Assembly: GCA_030704615.1 (NCBI GenBank)
Contig: CM060731.1
Location: 38,440,001-38,504,000 of the forward strand
Reading direction: 5' to 3'
DNA: 64,000 nucleotides
Source: Takakia lepidozioides
Taxonomy: Eukaryota; Streptophyta; Takakiopsida; Takakiales; Takakiaceae
Below are positions 1 through 10,696 of the stretch, piece by piece. The notes beneath the pieces were generated by a model, which ran no database searches, was not told the origin of the DNA, and worked only from the letters and a program-made list of their open reading frames with translations. Positions within the stretch are counted from its first letter, which is position 1. Each line of letters begins with the position of its first letter. The position numbers were made by a program, and so were the translations under genes.

Positions 1-520
1 TTCTATCTGCTCGCTATTTCATCACAGGCTGTTCAATATCTGGCAGAGGTATTAGATTTGGATACAAAATGCGCAGCTTGCCTTCATGAGACGCCCGTCT
101 TCATGCAGCACTCTAGGCATGGCTTTGTTCTTTATGTGTGCCTGTCCTATAAAGACTGCTTAGGTACTCATCATTAGCAAGCTAACTTGCTGACAGACAC
201 CAGGATGGGGCTGTTTTGAACCTGAACTGCTGAAGTGAAGATGATTGGACCATTCAAACAAAACTGGACTTCAAACTATGTGTCCCAACATGGAAGTTAG
301 AAGTTTGAGTTTCTTTCTCCTAAGAACATGTAGTGAACTAACTGAGAAACGTAGAAAATTTTCTTATATGTACTCTAATTTGGTGGCATCACCTCACAAC
401 CGTCACCTCCCCCTCCCCATGCAGGTCCAGTGACCATTCCTGCCTTATTTCTTATTAAGGTCAAGTTAACAAGGAGCTTGAGAAATGAAGGATCTTGAGA
501 AATGCTTTCTTGTGCTGCAG
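1..520. other. no gene recognised; upstream/intron of the hydrolase gene
   Basis: I see no convincing exon here. The stretch ends in a splice acceptor (AG at 519-520) for the first recognisable exon of the alpha/beta-hydrolase gene, so part of it is probably an intron. The N-terminal exons of that gene lie further left or were missed. Confidence 0.4.
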
Positions 521-2609
521 TACAACAGTAATGGCAAGGGATGCACTAGCTTTGATGGATCACTTGGGGTGGCAAAAAGTTCATGTGGCTGGGCATTCCA
601 TGGGTATTAACTCATTTCTCCCTTCCGTTCCAGTTCCTCTTCCACTTGCGTTTTATTCTCTTTCCCTCTCTTTTTGCTGCTGACACAGCCATTGCCCTAA
701 CTTGGTAATTAGAATGTTCAAATGGTAACACGCATCTTTCTGCTGTTTCTTCCCTCCAGGGGGTATGATAGCATGCAAACTGGCAGCCATCGCGCCGGAT
801 CGCATCATATCCTTGGCTCTCATCAGTACCACAGGGGGTGGATATGAGTGCTTGCCAAAGGTACTTTCCATGTCTGCCTCCCTGTTTCTGCTGACACAGC
901 CCTTTCTATTGCTTCTATTGCAGTGTTGAGAGGGTTATTGCTCTGATATGCACGTTTTTAAGGCCGGGGTTACTTGTGCTTGTGCCATCTGGGTTAGAAT
1001 GGGCAATTTATGATGCAGTGGATCTTCTTACCTTTCTATTGATATATCGTATGGTGTGTTCCAGCTTAACAAGAAGATGTTTTCCATTGCCTATCGCTTT
1101 ATTCGGGCAAAAACTCCAGAAGAAAGGGCGCATGTTGACCTTGACACTCATTATACCCAGGTGAGCTACTTACCAAATCCACTACATGGAAGTCGTGAGA
1201 GGGGAGTAGTATGAAGTTACACAAAAGATGTGAATAAATGCCCTTTCATAGTGATGAAATGTGGTGTGGAGTGCAGGACTATCTGAACACGGTTGTTGGT
1301 GGAGAGAAACGGAGAGCTGTGCTTTACGAGGTAGGGATGGCAGCCAATGAAAATAAGTGCCCTTTCATAGTGATGAAATGTGGTGTGGAGTGCAGGACTA
1401 TCTGAACACGGTTGTTGGTGGAGAGAAACGGAGGGCTGTGCTTTACAAGGTAGGGATGACAGCCATGCTGCCTATCGTCTTGTGATGATTCTGTCTCTTG
1501 GCAAATGCACACTAGTAGCAGTTCTGCTAGCTTTCACCGTGGTGAAGATTTTCTTGTCATGTTTGTGTATTATGCCAGAAATACCTGCAGACACTCTCTT
1601 CTGCTCTGCGGGCTGAACTGTCTGACCTGACTTTATTTGTTACACTAAAGGTCCTGTGGGTTGCTTTATCTTGTGGATCTTGACTTCACATTTTGGGTGG
1701 GTTTGTAGGAGTATGTGAGGAATCTGTCAGCAAGTGGGATGCAGCCTCGTCATGGGCTCGATGGACAGTTCAATGCCTGCTGGACCCACCATGTTGCGTC
1801 CCATGAGATTGAAAAGATACGCTCTTCTGGCATCATTGTTGGAGTCATTCACGGCAGGCAAGAAAACCTTGCACCATCTTGCATCCTTGTGTGTATCTCT
1901 CGCCGTCACTCTGTGGGCCCTTGCTAATCATACGAGTCTGTGATGGAGAACCAGCCTCATAAAATGATCAGTGGGCGGGATTATGAAGGAAGTGTGAGTG
2001 TATGGCAGCAAGGCAAGTTCTGTAGAGATTTGGTAATCTTGAGGGAAAGATTATTGTGAAGGCTACTGCTGATGGGTCATACCCCTATCTCTTGGTGGGG
2101 AAACAGTGGCGATGTGGTAGCACAAATAAGACATGCCCGAAATCTTGCTAGGAAACTGCGTCCGGTAGCACGAGTCGTGGAACTTCCTGGTGGCCACATG
2201 GTCACTCACCAAAACACTTTTGAGGTGCACACCTCTTTCTTTCTCTCTTGTTCACACCTGTTGCATGAAGGCTTTTCTTGGGAGTTCCAACCATTGTTGT
2301 CGAGAGAAAAAGAGCTGCAACAGTTGCAAGTATCTGTACTGTTCACTGTTGGTGCAGCCATTACCATTTGAGTATGCACAGCTCAGCTCGGCCACCCTGG
2401 GCCAAGTCTTCCAGGGGCCCAGTTTGCAAGTGCTCAGTTTGGAAATGATGTGGCAGGTGAATGAAGCCTTACTAGATCTGATAAAAGCTGAAAGGCTGAA
2501 TGTTCGCCTCTCCGAATGCAGCGATGAAGCCTCTTATTTTGAGGAAAGTAAGACCCTAGTACTTTGTCCTTTGCTCATCACACTCTCGTGCATAGAAAAG
2601 TTACAGTGA
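521..2609 (+). CDS. alpha/beta-hydrolase fold protein, 5'-incomplete, 7-8 exons
   Basis: Predicted serine hydrolase of the plant alpha/beta-fold family; the substrate is unknown. Exons I assign: 521-603, 760-860, 1065-1160, 1277-1330, 1396-1449 (a duplicate of the previous one), 1709-1857, 2107-2224 and 2457-2547, or open to the stop ending at 2609. Phases agree across every junction. The nucleophile elbow GHSMGG spans the first intron. The acid is the Asp of HGSGD after the 1857/2107 junction, and the His lies in GGHMVTH, so the whole triad is present. The intron after 1857 needs a GC donor (AG|GCAAG). The N-terminal strand region is not visible, so the protein is incomplete here. The intron 2225-2456 and the last exon recur, inverted and broken, at 20637-20990. 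The last exon may instead end at a GTAAGA donor at 2548, with another exon beyond. Confidence 0.85.
1239..1465 (+). repeat. 119-bp tandem duplication containing a whole exon
   Basis: Two near-identical units with a period of 119 bp. Each has acceptor TGCAG, a 54-nt exon (1277-1330 and 1396-1449) and donor GTAGGG. The exon copies encode DYLNTVVGGEKRRAVLY followed by E in the first and K in the second. Both are in phase, so either or both could be spliced in. Confidence 0.9.
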
Positions 2610-2631
2610 TTCCAATGAAAGTAGGAGGTTT

Positions 2632-2723
2632 CCTAGTGCAAGGAATCAAACAAGAAGTCAAGCATGACTTAACAGCACCTAGTGCAAGGAATCAAACCAG
2701 AAGTCAAGCATGACTTAAGAGCA
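2632..2723. repeat. 46-bp tandem repeat, two copies
   Basis: Units 2632-2677 and 2678-2723 differ at only a few bases and start CCTAGTGCAAGGAATC. A third start (CTAGTGC) follows and stops. It lies just downstream of the hydrolase stop codon. Confidence 0.85.
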
Positions 2724-3248
2724 TCTAGTGCTTGGGTTGCTGGAGGTGGGCAGAGATGGGAAGTGCTGAAGTTGAATCATAGTTTGATGGTGGGCACTTC
2801 ATGGGGTTGTCATTCAGTGGGCTCATACATGGAATGATTGTCTCCTAATTTACAACTTGAAAATCTCAATATCCTGACCCACTGGACTTACAAGCCAGTA
2901 TCTGCATTTAATCTCTATGTAAGCACTAGACTTGTAAGGGTGATGAAATTGTTAAGGTTCTGGTGGGCTTGGTCCTGGTAGATAGGAAAAGGTAAGCATT
3001 ACTGGATGAAGATTAGTGCTTCATTGTAGATAAGACTTCAAGTTGATACTGATGTTTCATGTGAATTCTGTGATGTAGAAACAGTAACAGACTTACTTAT
3101 AAAACTGTGATATTTTCTAACAGGCTGGAAAATATGGCAGAGTGGAGACCTGGCAGACACAAGGAGCAAAGACAAGGAAGAAAAGTGTGGTTGTGTGGCT
3201 GCTGCAGTTGAGATGATAAGTAGTCTATGGCCACATTGGCTTTCTTTC
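2724..3248. other. intergenic, nothing recognised
   Basis: No exon, RNA gene or mobile-element signature was recognised. Short open frames on both strands show no family resemblance. Confidence 0.4.
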
Positions 3249-5246
3249 ATGTATGTGTTCCCCACTGTTTATTGGCCCATCACATGGGCCCGAAGTTATT
3301 ATAAAATCTACCTTCCTTGAGGACCTCTGACATTGAAGTGTGGTTCTCAAATTGCATCTTGTAATTCAGCTTTGAATCTCAATAAACAAGTTAGGAAGCA
3401 GAATCCAATGTCCAAGAGAACCTAAATCTACAAAGCAATCAACCAACCTTGATAAAGATCGGTCAGCTCATTGTTGATGATCGCGACAAAGATGATGGCA
3501 ACCACTTGGACCATCACCAGAACAGGACACCACAAATTTTTCAGCTTCTCATTTGATCTAGAAGAATTTATGAATGTGCAGGGGTTGAATACTACCTCTA
3601 AGAAAAAAGTAGGAGGGTTAGACTTCTGTTTCTTTCTCTCTCCAAAGCAAGGGCCTTCATACTCTGATCGGAAGGAAACCTCAAATCAACTTCAAATCTG
3701 ATTGTTGTGGAAAAACTGTTGCCTCACACTATACTTGAATTTTGGCACAATAACTAGAGTAGGTTTCATAGAGGCGTTATTCTCTTACAAGAAACAATGG
3801 TCACTGTGACAATGAAGCAAGCCCCTGTTCCCAAGGTATGCCGTTTCAAACAGCGCTCCGTATATGGAGTTCGATGGGAGTGAAAAAACTCCAGGACAGA
3901 TCGCTTGTGAAAATAGGTGGCAACAAGAAGTTGACACTGCATGATGAGCTGCGGGACATGGGTCGAGCAATCGTAACAATTTCACATGTTGGTAAGCGAT
4001 TGCGGGAGGTGGACAGGGCGGAAACGGCCCTTCGACATAAACAGGTAATAGATCACACACCTGTGATGCGTTGCTCTTGCCCATGGATGCTTTAGAGCGA
4101 TCAGTTATCTAGATCTGTGTTCGATAAAATGAATGGAAATCAGTTTGGCACTGGCGGTGCATCAATGAAGGAATCTTGCATATCAATCAAGCATGCGACC
4201 TACTTAGATTAAATCACATCATTTCACACCTTCCTGCCAATTTTGTGCAGGTGGATAGCACTGTGGAAGGCCTCTCTTGAAAATGAAGCTCTCGACAGGA
4301 CATCGATACAAATGGTGGAAGTCTACAACGAGCGAGTTCAGAGAAATGCCCCGCCTTCGTTCTCCCAACTTGGACTGTTGCATTCCACAAGGCTACCGCC
4401 AACAGTGTATTGTCAGTACGTTCTCTCTCATTCCTGGGTACTGAGAACATACCACACCCAACCATGTAGCAGGATTTCACCCAGGATCATCTGGGTGGCA
4501 CTCTGTGCACTATCCAACTGAGCTACAGACTGGTGGTTCCTTCTTATGGGCTCCTACCTCACTAAAGGGAAATGAAGACCTTTTTTACTTTCATTTTCCG
4601 CCAAAACTGGAGGATGATCAACGAGATTTCCGCCAGGAAATCTGTCTATCTGTGATTCTGTATATGGGGTGAGCTGCATTCATCATCCTGTAAATCAGAA
4701 GTGCTATCAATCATGTTTTGGCCAACTTCAAAGAGAAAACATCTTTCAAACTCTATGATTCACGCAAGTTCTGCTTGACCCGCACTAACTGTCGTGGTGA
4801 ACCCTCCTCTGCCTCTGCAGTGTCACATAGTTGTGGTCTTGTTGCTGCATCTTATGGAGAGGCTCAACTGCACACAAATGTTTGATCATGCCGTCCACGA
4901 GTGATTCCACCCATAGGAGCTACACATACGGTATGTGTTTTGGCTACGCACTGATGACTCGAGTTTATCCAAAAGAGCTTTGAATATTTTACCGATGTGA
5001 TTGCCAGTTATCGCTGGAGCAGCTGGAGCCATTTTACCGATGCTCCAGTTGTGCATCGACTTGTAGAGGGCAACGAGCGTACTGACTTCCCCAGAGTGCA
5101 GGTGTTGCTAGGTTTACAGAGTTGGAGACATTGCGCTTGTATGCTGATTGGGGCTTTGAGTAGTGAGACGATGGTGAGGTTAGCAGCGTGGCTGGGCAAA
5201 GCTTATGCACTTGACAGGGTTGCAAGTAACTAACTAATAAGCTCAT
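3249..5246 (+). repeat. segmental duplication, copy A
   Basis: This ~2.0-kb block matches 30243-32287 almost base for base, in the same orientation and ~27 kb away. Similarity starts near GTGTTCCCCACTGTTTATTG and ends at AACTAATAAGCTCAT. It carries an NLR fragment and then a stretch (about 4670-4880) that also matches 38880-39115, just upstream of the hydrolase exon of the fuller NLR pseudogene. Copy A has insertions at 4665-4740 that copy B lacks. Confidence 0.9.
3836..4521 (+). pseudogene. NLR fragment (MHD region and start of LRR), copy A
   Basis: The reading frame from 3838 encodes the post-NBS part of an NLR: LRIWSSMGVKKLQDRSLVKI, then LTLHDELRDMGRAIV. LHD stands where TIR-type NLRs have the MHD motif. 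After a probable intron, 4243-4521 resembles the first LRR exon, but the family sequence is spread over two frames (compare 42160-42340). There is no P-loop, no hydrolase domain and no long LRR, so this is a relic. It is nearly identical to 30826-31646 and related to 41730-42340. The family assignment rests on those paralogues and the MHD-like motif. Confidence 0.7.
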
Positions 5247-5280
5247 AAAAATATGGACAAAACCCTCAAACAAAGGGACG

Positions 5281-6060
5281 TAGTGAAGTCTCCACTAGCA
5301 GTGGGAAAGCAGGTGCATGCGCACATCATCCAAAGTGGATTAAACCGAACACCTTATTGCTCAACACCCTTGTGAACATGTATGCCAAATGTGGGAGTCT
5401 GGTGGAGGCACGCCAAGTGTTTGACAAAATGCCTGACGTGGACAATCATGATAGCAGGATATGCCAAGCATAGGTGTGCTGAGGAGGCTTTTAAAATGAT
5501 ATTTAAGGGTGTAGTTGCAATGAGAGTCCTACATACTGTGCACTGTGGTTACTTCCAAGTCATTATTAGGATGGAACATGAGCAAATGCAACTGGAGGGG
5601 GTGACACCCCACAGGGTCACCTTCATTTGCATTTTCAACGCTTGTGCCACCCTAGGAGCCTTGGAAAAGGGCAAAGAGGTTCATGCTGCCATTATCACAG
5701 CGGGAATCCCTTCATATATTAATTTGGAGACTGCCCTTACTGACATGTATGCCAAACTTGGGAGCATGAAGGATGCGCGGCAAGTGTTCAACGAATGCCA
5801 TGATTGGAGGATATACTCAACATGAGTACGGTATGAAAGCTTTGGAGCTGTATAAGGAAATGCAACTTGAAGGGGTCATCCCAACAGGGTCACATTCATT
5901 TGCGTTCAAATGCATGTGCCAGGATAGGAGCCCTAGAAAAGGGCAAAGAAGTCCATGGTGATACGGAGAAAGCTGGAACTCCATCATATATTAACTTGGA
6001 GAATACCCTTGTTGACATGTATGCCAAATGTGGGAGCATGAATGGCATCAACACGAATAA
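5281..6060 (+). pseudogene. PPR (PLS-type) gene fragment, copy A
   Basis: Degenerate PPR repeats, recognisable by NMYAKCGSL, ARQVFDKMP, ACATLGALEKGKEVHA and MYAKCGSM. PPR proteins of this class bind organellar RNA and, with a DYW domain, edit C to U. The frame breaks several times: near 5345 (same place as in the copy at 33090), after 5440, where a stretch of repeat is missing, and near 5815 and 5870. A foreign stretch at about 5505-5570 interrupts one repeat. Sequence corresponding to 33050-33570 ends at 6048. There is no E or DYW domain. Not functional. Confidence 0.8.
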
Positions 6061-6738
6061 AATCAGCCACAATATTTTGAAAAAAAAAAGGGGGACAATG
6101 AATAGAAGTCACCTCGTTGGACTGCTCTCGAATTCTCTTCCGATTCATTTCAGGTGGCAAAACTCTCAAAGTATCCCAACGTCCCTCTCCAATGCAACAT
6201 GTTTTGTGAGCATAAGGTCAGTATTGGCATTGATAATGGACATAATGTTCCCCTATGAGAGGCTGGAGCTTCAACAATCGATGATTACATTAGCGAAAAC
6301 CGGGCAAAGTGTTCTCATAAGCCTATTGGTCGAGACTATGCCTGTTGGTATGGTCTTCTTGTTCTTCCACTTGTAAAACCTCCGCTGCCCAGTGGAGGTT
6401 GACATTATTGGGGAGTTGGGGTGCAGACAAACAAACTTCTCGGTTTAATCCCTCTTGGAGTTCATCCCGTCATTCAATTTTGCACTGGCAAAGAAAGTAA
6501 ATGTAATTTTGTTGAGTGGGTCCAAAAATGGGCCCCACATTCAACGGTGGTGATTTGGGGATCTCGCTCTGATTGGCCTCAAATTTGTTGTGTCCCTGCA
6601 TGAGGTAGTCGCGCACCTAATGTGCGGTTAAAATCTTGAATATTTTTGTTTTCAAGATTTTATGAAGTTTTTCCTGCGCGCGGGGGTCTTGTTTTTGGAA
6701 AAAGTCAAACATTCTCACTCGGCGCTTAAGGGTTAAAG
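6061..6738. other. intergenic, nothing recognised
   Basis: Opens with an A-run (6076-6089) where the PPR similarity stops, which could be the tail of an inserted retrocopy. The open frame crossing it (to 6376) shows no family resemblance. No RNA gene was recognised. Confidence 0.35.
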
Positions 6739-7008
6739 AAGTTTGCAGGAAAGGAGAAGCTCATGGGACACTTGGCAAATTTATGCAGAGCCCACTTGCT
6801 ACTTGTCAACAGCCTGAGAAATCAGGCCTCCCTATTACTACTCCTGGGATCCCCACTGATGTGTCCATGGAGCGTGATGATGCCACTATAAAATGCCTAT
6901 CTCTGCCCAACAATGATGCAACTTTCAATCGTTGAAAAAGCTGAGTGAGTACACAGGGATTAAAGAACTTTGCAGGAAAGGGGAAGCTCATGGGACACCT
7001 GGCAAAAT
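6739..7008 (+). repeat. direct repeat pair, ~43 bp, 226 bp apart
   Basis: Sequence near 6739-6781 (TTTGCAGGAAAGGAGAAGCT...) recurs near 6965-7007 with a few changes. The copies flank an unidentified segment. They could be the ends of a small inserted element or a simple local duplication. Confidence 0.6.
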
Positions 7009-7114
7009 TGGGCTATGGTATTGTTGAGGTAACATTGAAGCTCCCCATTTTTCTAAAGTTGGGTCTGAGTTCACTTCTGGGCAGGCTTGAACCCTTGTTT
7101 GGTGACAAGGACTT

Positions 7115-7269
7115 GGTGCGGTTCATCAAGTGAGGGCTCAATTCCGAGAATTGCCTTCAGCGATACTGTCTTGAATAAGTAGCCATCTTTGAACATCATG
7201 TTGCCAAACTGGTCAAAAAGTTCGCTGGAGCTGCTATCCCGCTTGCGCTCCACAGGATTCCCTAGATCC
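7115..7269 (-). pseudogene. isolated exon resembling transcription elongation factor SPT5 (linker after NGN)
   Basis: On the - strand, an exon-like stretch after a TTTCAG acceptor (exon from 7269) reads RDLGNPVERKRD, then MMFKDGYLFKTVSLKAI and PSLDEPHQ. This order resembles the region of plant SPT5 between the NGN and KOW domains, which reads like VERRRD..., MxFKDGxLYKTVSxKSI, PxFDE. No neighbouring SPT5 exons were found, so it is probably a captured or orphaned exon. The assignment is from remembered family pattern only. Confidence 0.4.
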
Positions 7270-8285
7270 CTGAAATGACAGACCAAGCTCGTCCTTAAGT
7301 TTTGATGGATGTCAACACGAATGCTTCTGTATGGTTGCGGGAGTTGCCACTTGTCAGCTCCCTTTGCTGCCTAAAGGGTTTGCTAAGGGGTTTGATTTTT
7401 GTCGTGTGCAGCGACTCCGGGTGGAAGAGATCAAAGTGTTTGTCTGTCTCGTTCCTTTTTAGCGGTGTTGTGTATGCAAGCTGATTAGAACATCAGAGTT
7501 GGAGCGAAGATAAGAGGGTGATGGAGGATCGCGGCCTAGTAAGAAGGCCACTGAAATCACGGCAGCCACAATGGAAAGACAAGGTTAATATCTGCTCTTT
7601 CCTGAATTGAGACCTTCATAGTTACTTGTATGTATAACGAATGGCTGGTCTTCCTCATGGTCTACGAAGTGTGCACCTTTGCAATGGCCTGTTGGCTGTA
7701 TGTGTGTTGATGTACAATGGAAGGTTTTCGTGTAATTGTTCAATGCACCCAGGAAATCTGTTTCTTGTGCCCGAGAAAGTGTTGATTGAATGGGCAGAGC
7801 AGGAGCTATTTGTTTTGGCATTCCCATCGTTGTAACAGTCATCGATTGCTGTTCTTGAGGGAGATATGCCTGCAAAGAGTGAGGCACGAAAGGAGACAGT
7901 TGTTGGGGAAGATCCGGTGTGAAGGCTCCTTCCGTTAGCAAGTTAAATGAAACAGGAAGGAAGAATTAGGTAGCTGGAATAGAAGCAATACTCTTTCATG
8001 AGCTTTTAGAATGGCCTTAGCTTTACATAAAAGAGTCATGCCAAAATGGGGATTATATGGTGTGAATGGTGTGAGGCTAATCTCAGGTAGTGGTAGGGGA
8101 TTACATAGGGGTTTGTGTACGTGTGGGTGCAGAGGCTGCACTGCTGAGGGAGTACGAGGCAGCTGATACATCAGCAAAAAAATTTACAAAGAGGTTTTTG
8201 GTGACATCCTGAAATCTGGAAATGTATCAGATGTCATTCACGACACTACCCTCATGTTTATATATGCTGAAAGGAGCTGTCCCAT
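7270..8285. other. intergenic, nothing recognised
   Basis: Contains open frames up to 118 codons (7585-7941, - strand) with no recognisable domain, and no conserved splice pattern. I cannot assign a function. Confidence 0.35.
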
Positions 8286-8289
8286 TTGA

Positions 8290-8480
8290 CTGATTGATTA
8301 CCTTTGGGATATTACATGTTCGCATGTATTGGGGGCAAGTGTTATGGTGTCCCCAGCCCTAACTTTGGCCCACATGCAAGGCACTTGGTGCCTAGGCATG
8401 CCAGTGGGTTCAACTCCCACTTGGGTCTTGCACTGAACTTGTATTCACTTTGCAAAGAAGCCTTCCCCTTTTGGTTGCAC
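8290..8480 (+). repeat. possible tRNA-derived SINE remnant
   Basis: GTGGGTTCAACTCCCAC (around 8405-8421) folds as a tRNA T-arm and carries a pol III B-box-like GGTTCAACTCC. No clear A box or full cloverleaf precedes it, so it is at best a decayed SINE head. Confidence 0.25.
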
Positions 8481-9404
8481 TTGGAAATTTTTATATGAAC
8501 TTGCAAATAATACACACAACTTTGACCAACATTTTAGGACTTTAGGATTTTTCCTCTGCAACACTTAGTTGGACTTCAATCACAAATTTGGTGTGTTCCC
8601 CAAATGTGGCCACTGACTATATTTGGTTAGAGACATGAATTGGGGTTAGCCAAAAGTCTCTGTTTTTACTATTTATGATTTAGAAAAGTTTATAGGGGGA
8701 TGGTATGCAAATTTGGCAGTCTTGCCATAGTTGATCATGGCTACTTTGCTTTTAGCAAGGGTGGCTATTGGATGGCAAAAGCAGAATAGCCAAAATATTG
8801 TTCTTCACTACCCCATCCAGGTCAGGTACAAAGGAGGCCCCATCAAATCTGCATATTTTGAAGTGAAAATTTTCATACATATGCTTGACTTGATTATGGA
8901 CTAGAATCCATTCCCAATTACCCATGCTGTTTGGAAAATATTTCCGTCGTTTATTATGCCATCCAACATTTGACAGAGCCAGTCGATGTTGATTTCACCA
9001 TTGGCCAAGATCAAACTTCATAATCTCTGAGATCCAACGGTCGTTTCCTGTTTTTCTTTCACCGTTGGATGCGGAAGATAGGTGGGCATCCAACCCTACG
9101 GTGGACAAGACTGGTTCGTCCACAATCTAGAGCTATGGTCCCCAACCTGCTAAGGGGTCTGGTCTGCCAGGCCAATTTCCAGCCCACCCAGGTTAATAGA
9201 TTCACTGAGCTGTAGTGGAGGTTGATTAGGCCCTTCACATGTTATGTTATCTGTTTCTCTTTCTCTCACTTACATATGCAGGAGAAACTAATCAGAGCAG
9301 GAAAGGTGATGCTCTAACGCTCTATATATCAAAAATACTTGGACTAATACCAAGTTTCTTAGGCTCTTATTTAAGCTAACTTCGGCATCTCTCTCATCTA
9401 CTTA
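8481..9404. other. intergenic, nothing recognised
   Basis: AT-rich sequence between the SINE-like stretch and the 3' end of the short-chain dehydrogenase gene. The last part is probably its 3' UTR. No exon recognised. Confidence 0.35.
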
Positions 9405-10696
9405 TTAGAACTCCATCTCTTGGCGCTCATACCAAAACTTCCCTGAAGGCCCTCCAGGAGGCTGGAGAGCTACCCACACACCAGTATCAGCACCTACATC
9501 AATGGGCTTGGGTGTGTAGGGTAGAGCCAACCCCGCAGCCTGCGCGTTTACCACCATCTCTGTTAAAGTAAGCGGGGGAGTATAACTGTTGACAACGATG
9601 CTCTCGTCTTGCGATCGACCAGAGAAGGCGCGGTGCAGTATGCTGACGTATGCATTCACCGCAACCTTCGAAACAGAATACGTTGGTGTATATGTGGGCC
9701 AACCCTTTCCCTTCAACGACCCAGTACTCACATCTTGAAGATACTCACCAATGAACTTGTTGACGGTGGCTTCTTGGATGTGTTCACGATCGGCCAACTC
9801 TTCACGAAACTTGTTTTCCACGAACTGAGGCAGTCAAAGAAACAATGTTCCACGAAACTCAGCCGCTGTACTACTGCAAGACAGGGATGAGGAGACAAAA
9901 CTACAGCATGTTCCAGGCAAAGTTGTATAGACGTGTCACGACTTATATACACACTCAACTCTCAAATAGCTCCAGTATTGACAGACCTCAAGTAAAAGGT
10001 TTACTAATTACTCTTCTCCAGAAGAATACCCATATGACGGAGAAAAGAGACAATGTGTCTGAGAGGAGACCTTCAATTGGCCAAGTCCCGAGGAAACCAT
10101 CACAATGCGCGCACCAGCCTTAGTGTGTCGTAAAAGAGGGAGCAAGGCTTCTGTTACACGCTTCACACCATCATAGTTGGTGCTTATAACCTCTTTTGCA
10201 TCCGCTACACTCATAGGGTCGACCTTCCCGATCGCAGCATTATTTACCTGCCCACGAGAAAATGCACCAGTTTGTCAACTTCCATCAAAAGACCCCCTAA
10301 CTTCCTGAGTTAATGTCATGTGGCTCGCGTCTGTCTGTGTAAGAGTCGATCTTCATGTCTGCCTGGATCTTTCACAGTATGAGGGAGAATTAAACACTCT
10401 CTAAATTGGGGAATTCTCCCGAAACTAACCAGGATATCGATACCACCATAGGTGTGGCGAAGCCAATGTGCCAGTGTACGTGCAGAATCCTCGCTGGTGA
10501 CGTCAAGAAGATGGAAAGCCACCTGCTGCAACCCTTCTCTTTTCAAAGCTTCAAGGGCCTCACGCCCACGACGTTCATCGCGCGCAGTCAGAACCACAGT
10601 GATCCCATGTTTTGCCAATTGGCGTGCAATCTCCAAGCCTATGCCCTTGTTGGCCCCCGTCACCACTGCCACTGTGTCCTTCGACCACCATCTCAT
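9405..10696 (-). CDS. short-chain dehydrogenase/reductase, carbonyl/salutaridine-reductase-like
   Basis: NAD(P)H-dependent oxidoreductase of the classical SDR fold, probably cytosolic. The substrate cannot be told. Three exons with phase-0 GT-AG introns: 10696-10430, 10247-10071, 9824-9405, giving 287 aa, a normal length. In order: cofactor loop TGANKGIG, DVT, NNAAIG, the Asn of STNYDG, the Ser of MVSSGLGQL, and YSVSK with the catalytic Tyr and Lys. Between Ser and Tyr is the long insert (FVENKFREEL onward) typical of the plant carbonyl-reductase/salutaridine-reductase group. Oddity: the usual PG motif after the catalytic Lys reads PP (YTPPLTLTEM). The start codon chosen gives MRWWSKDTVAVVTGAN, with no transit peptide. 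No sign of decay. Confidence 0.92.
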
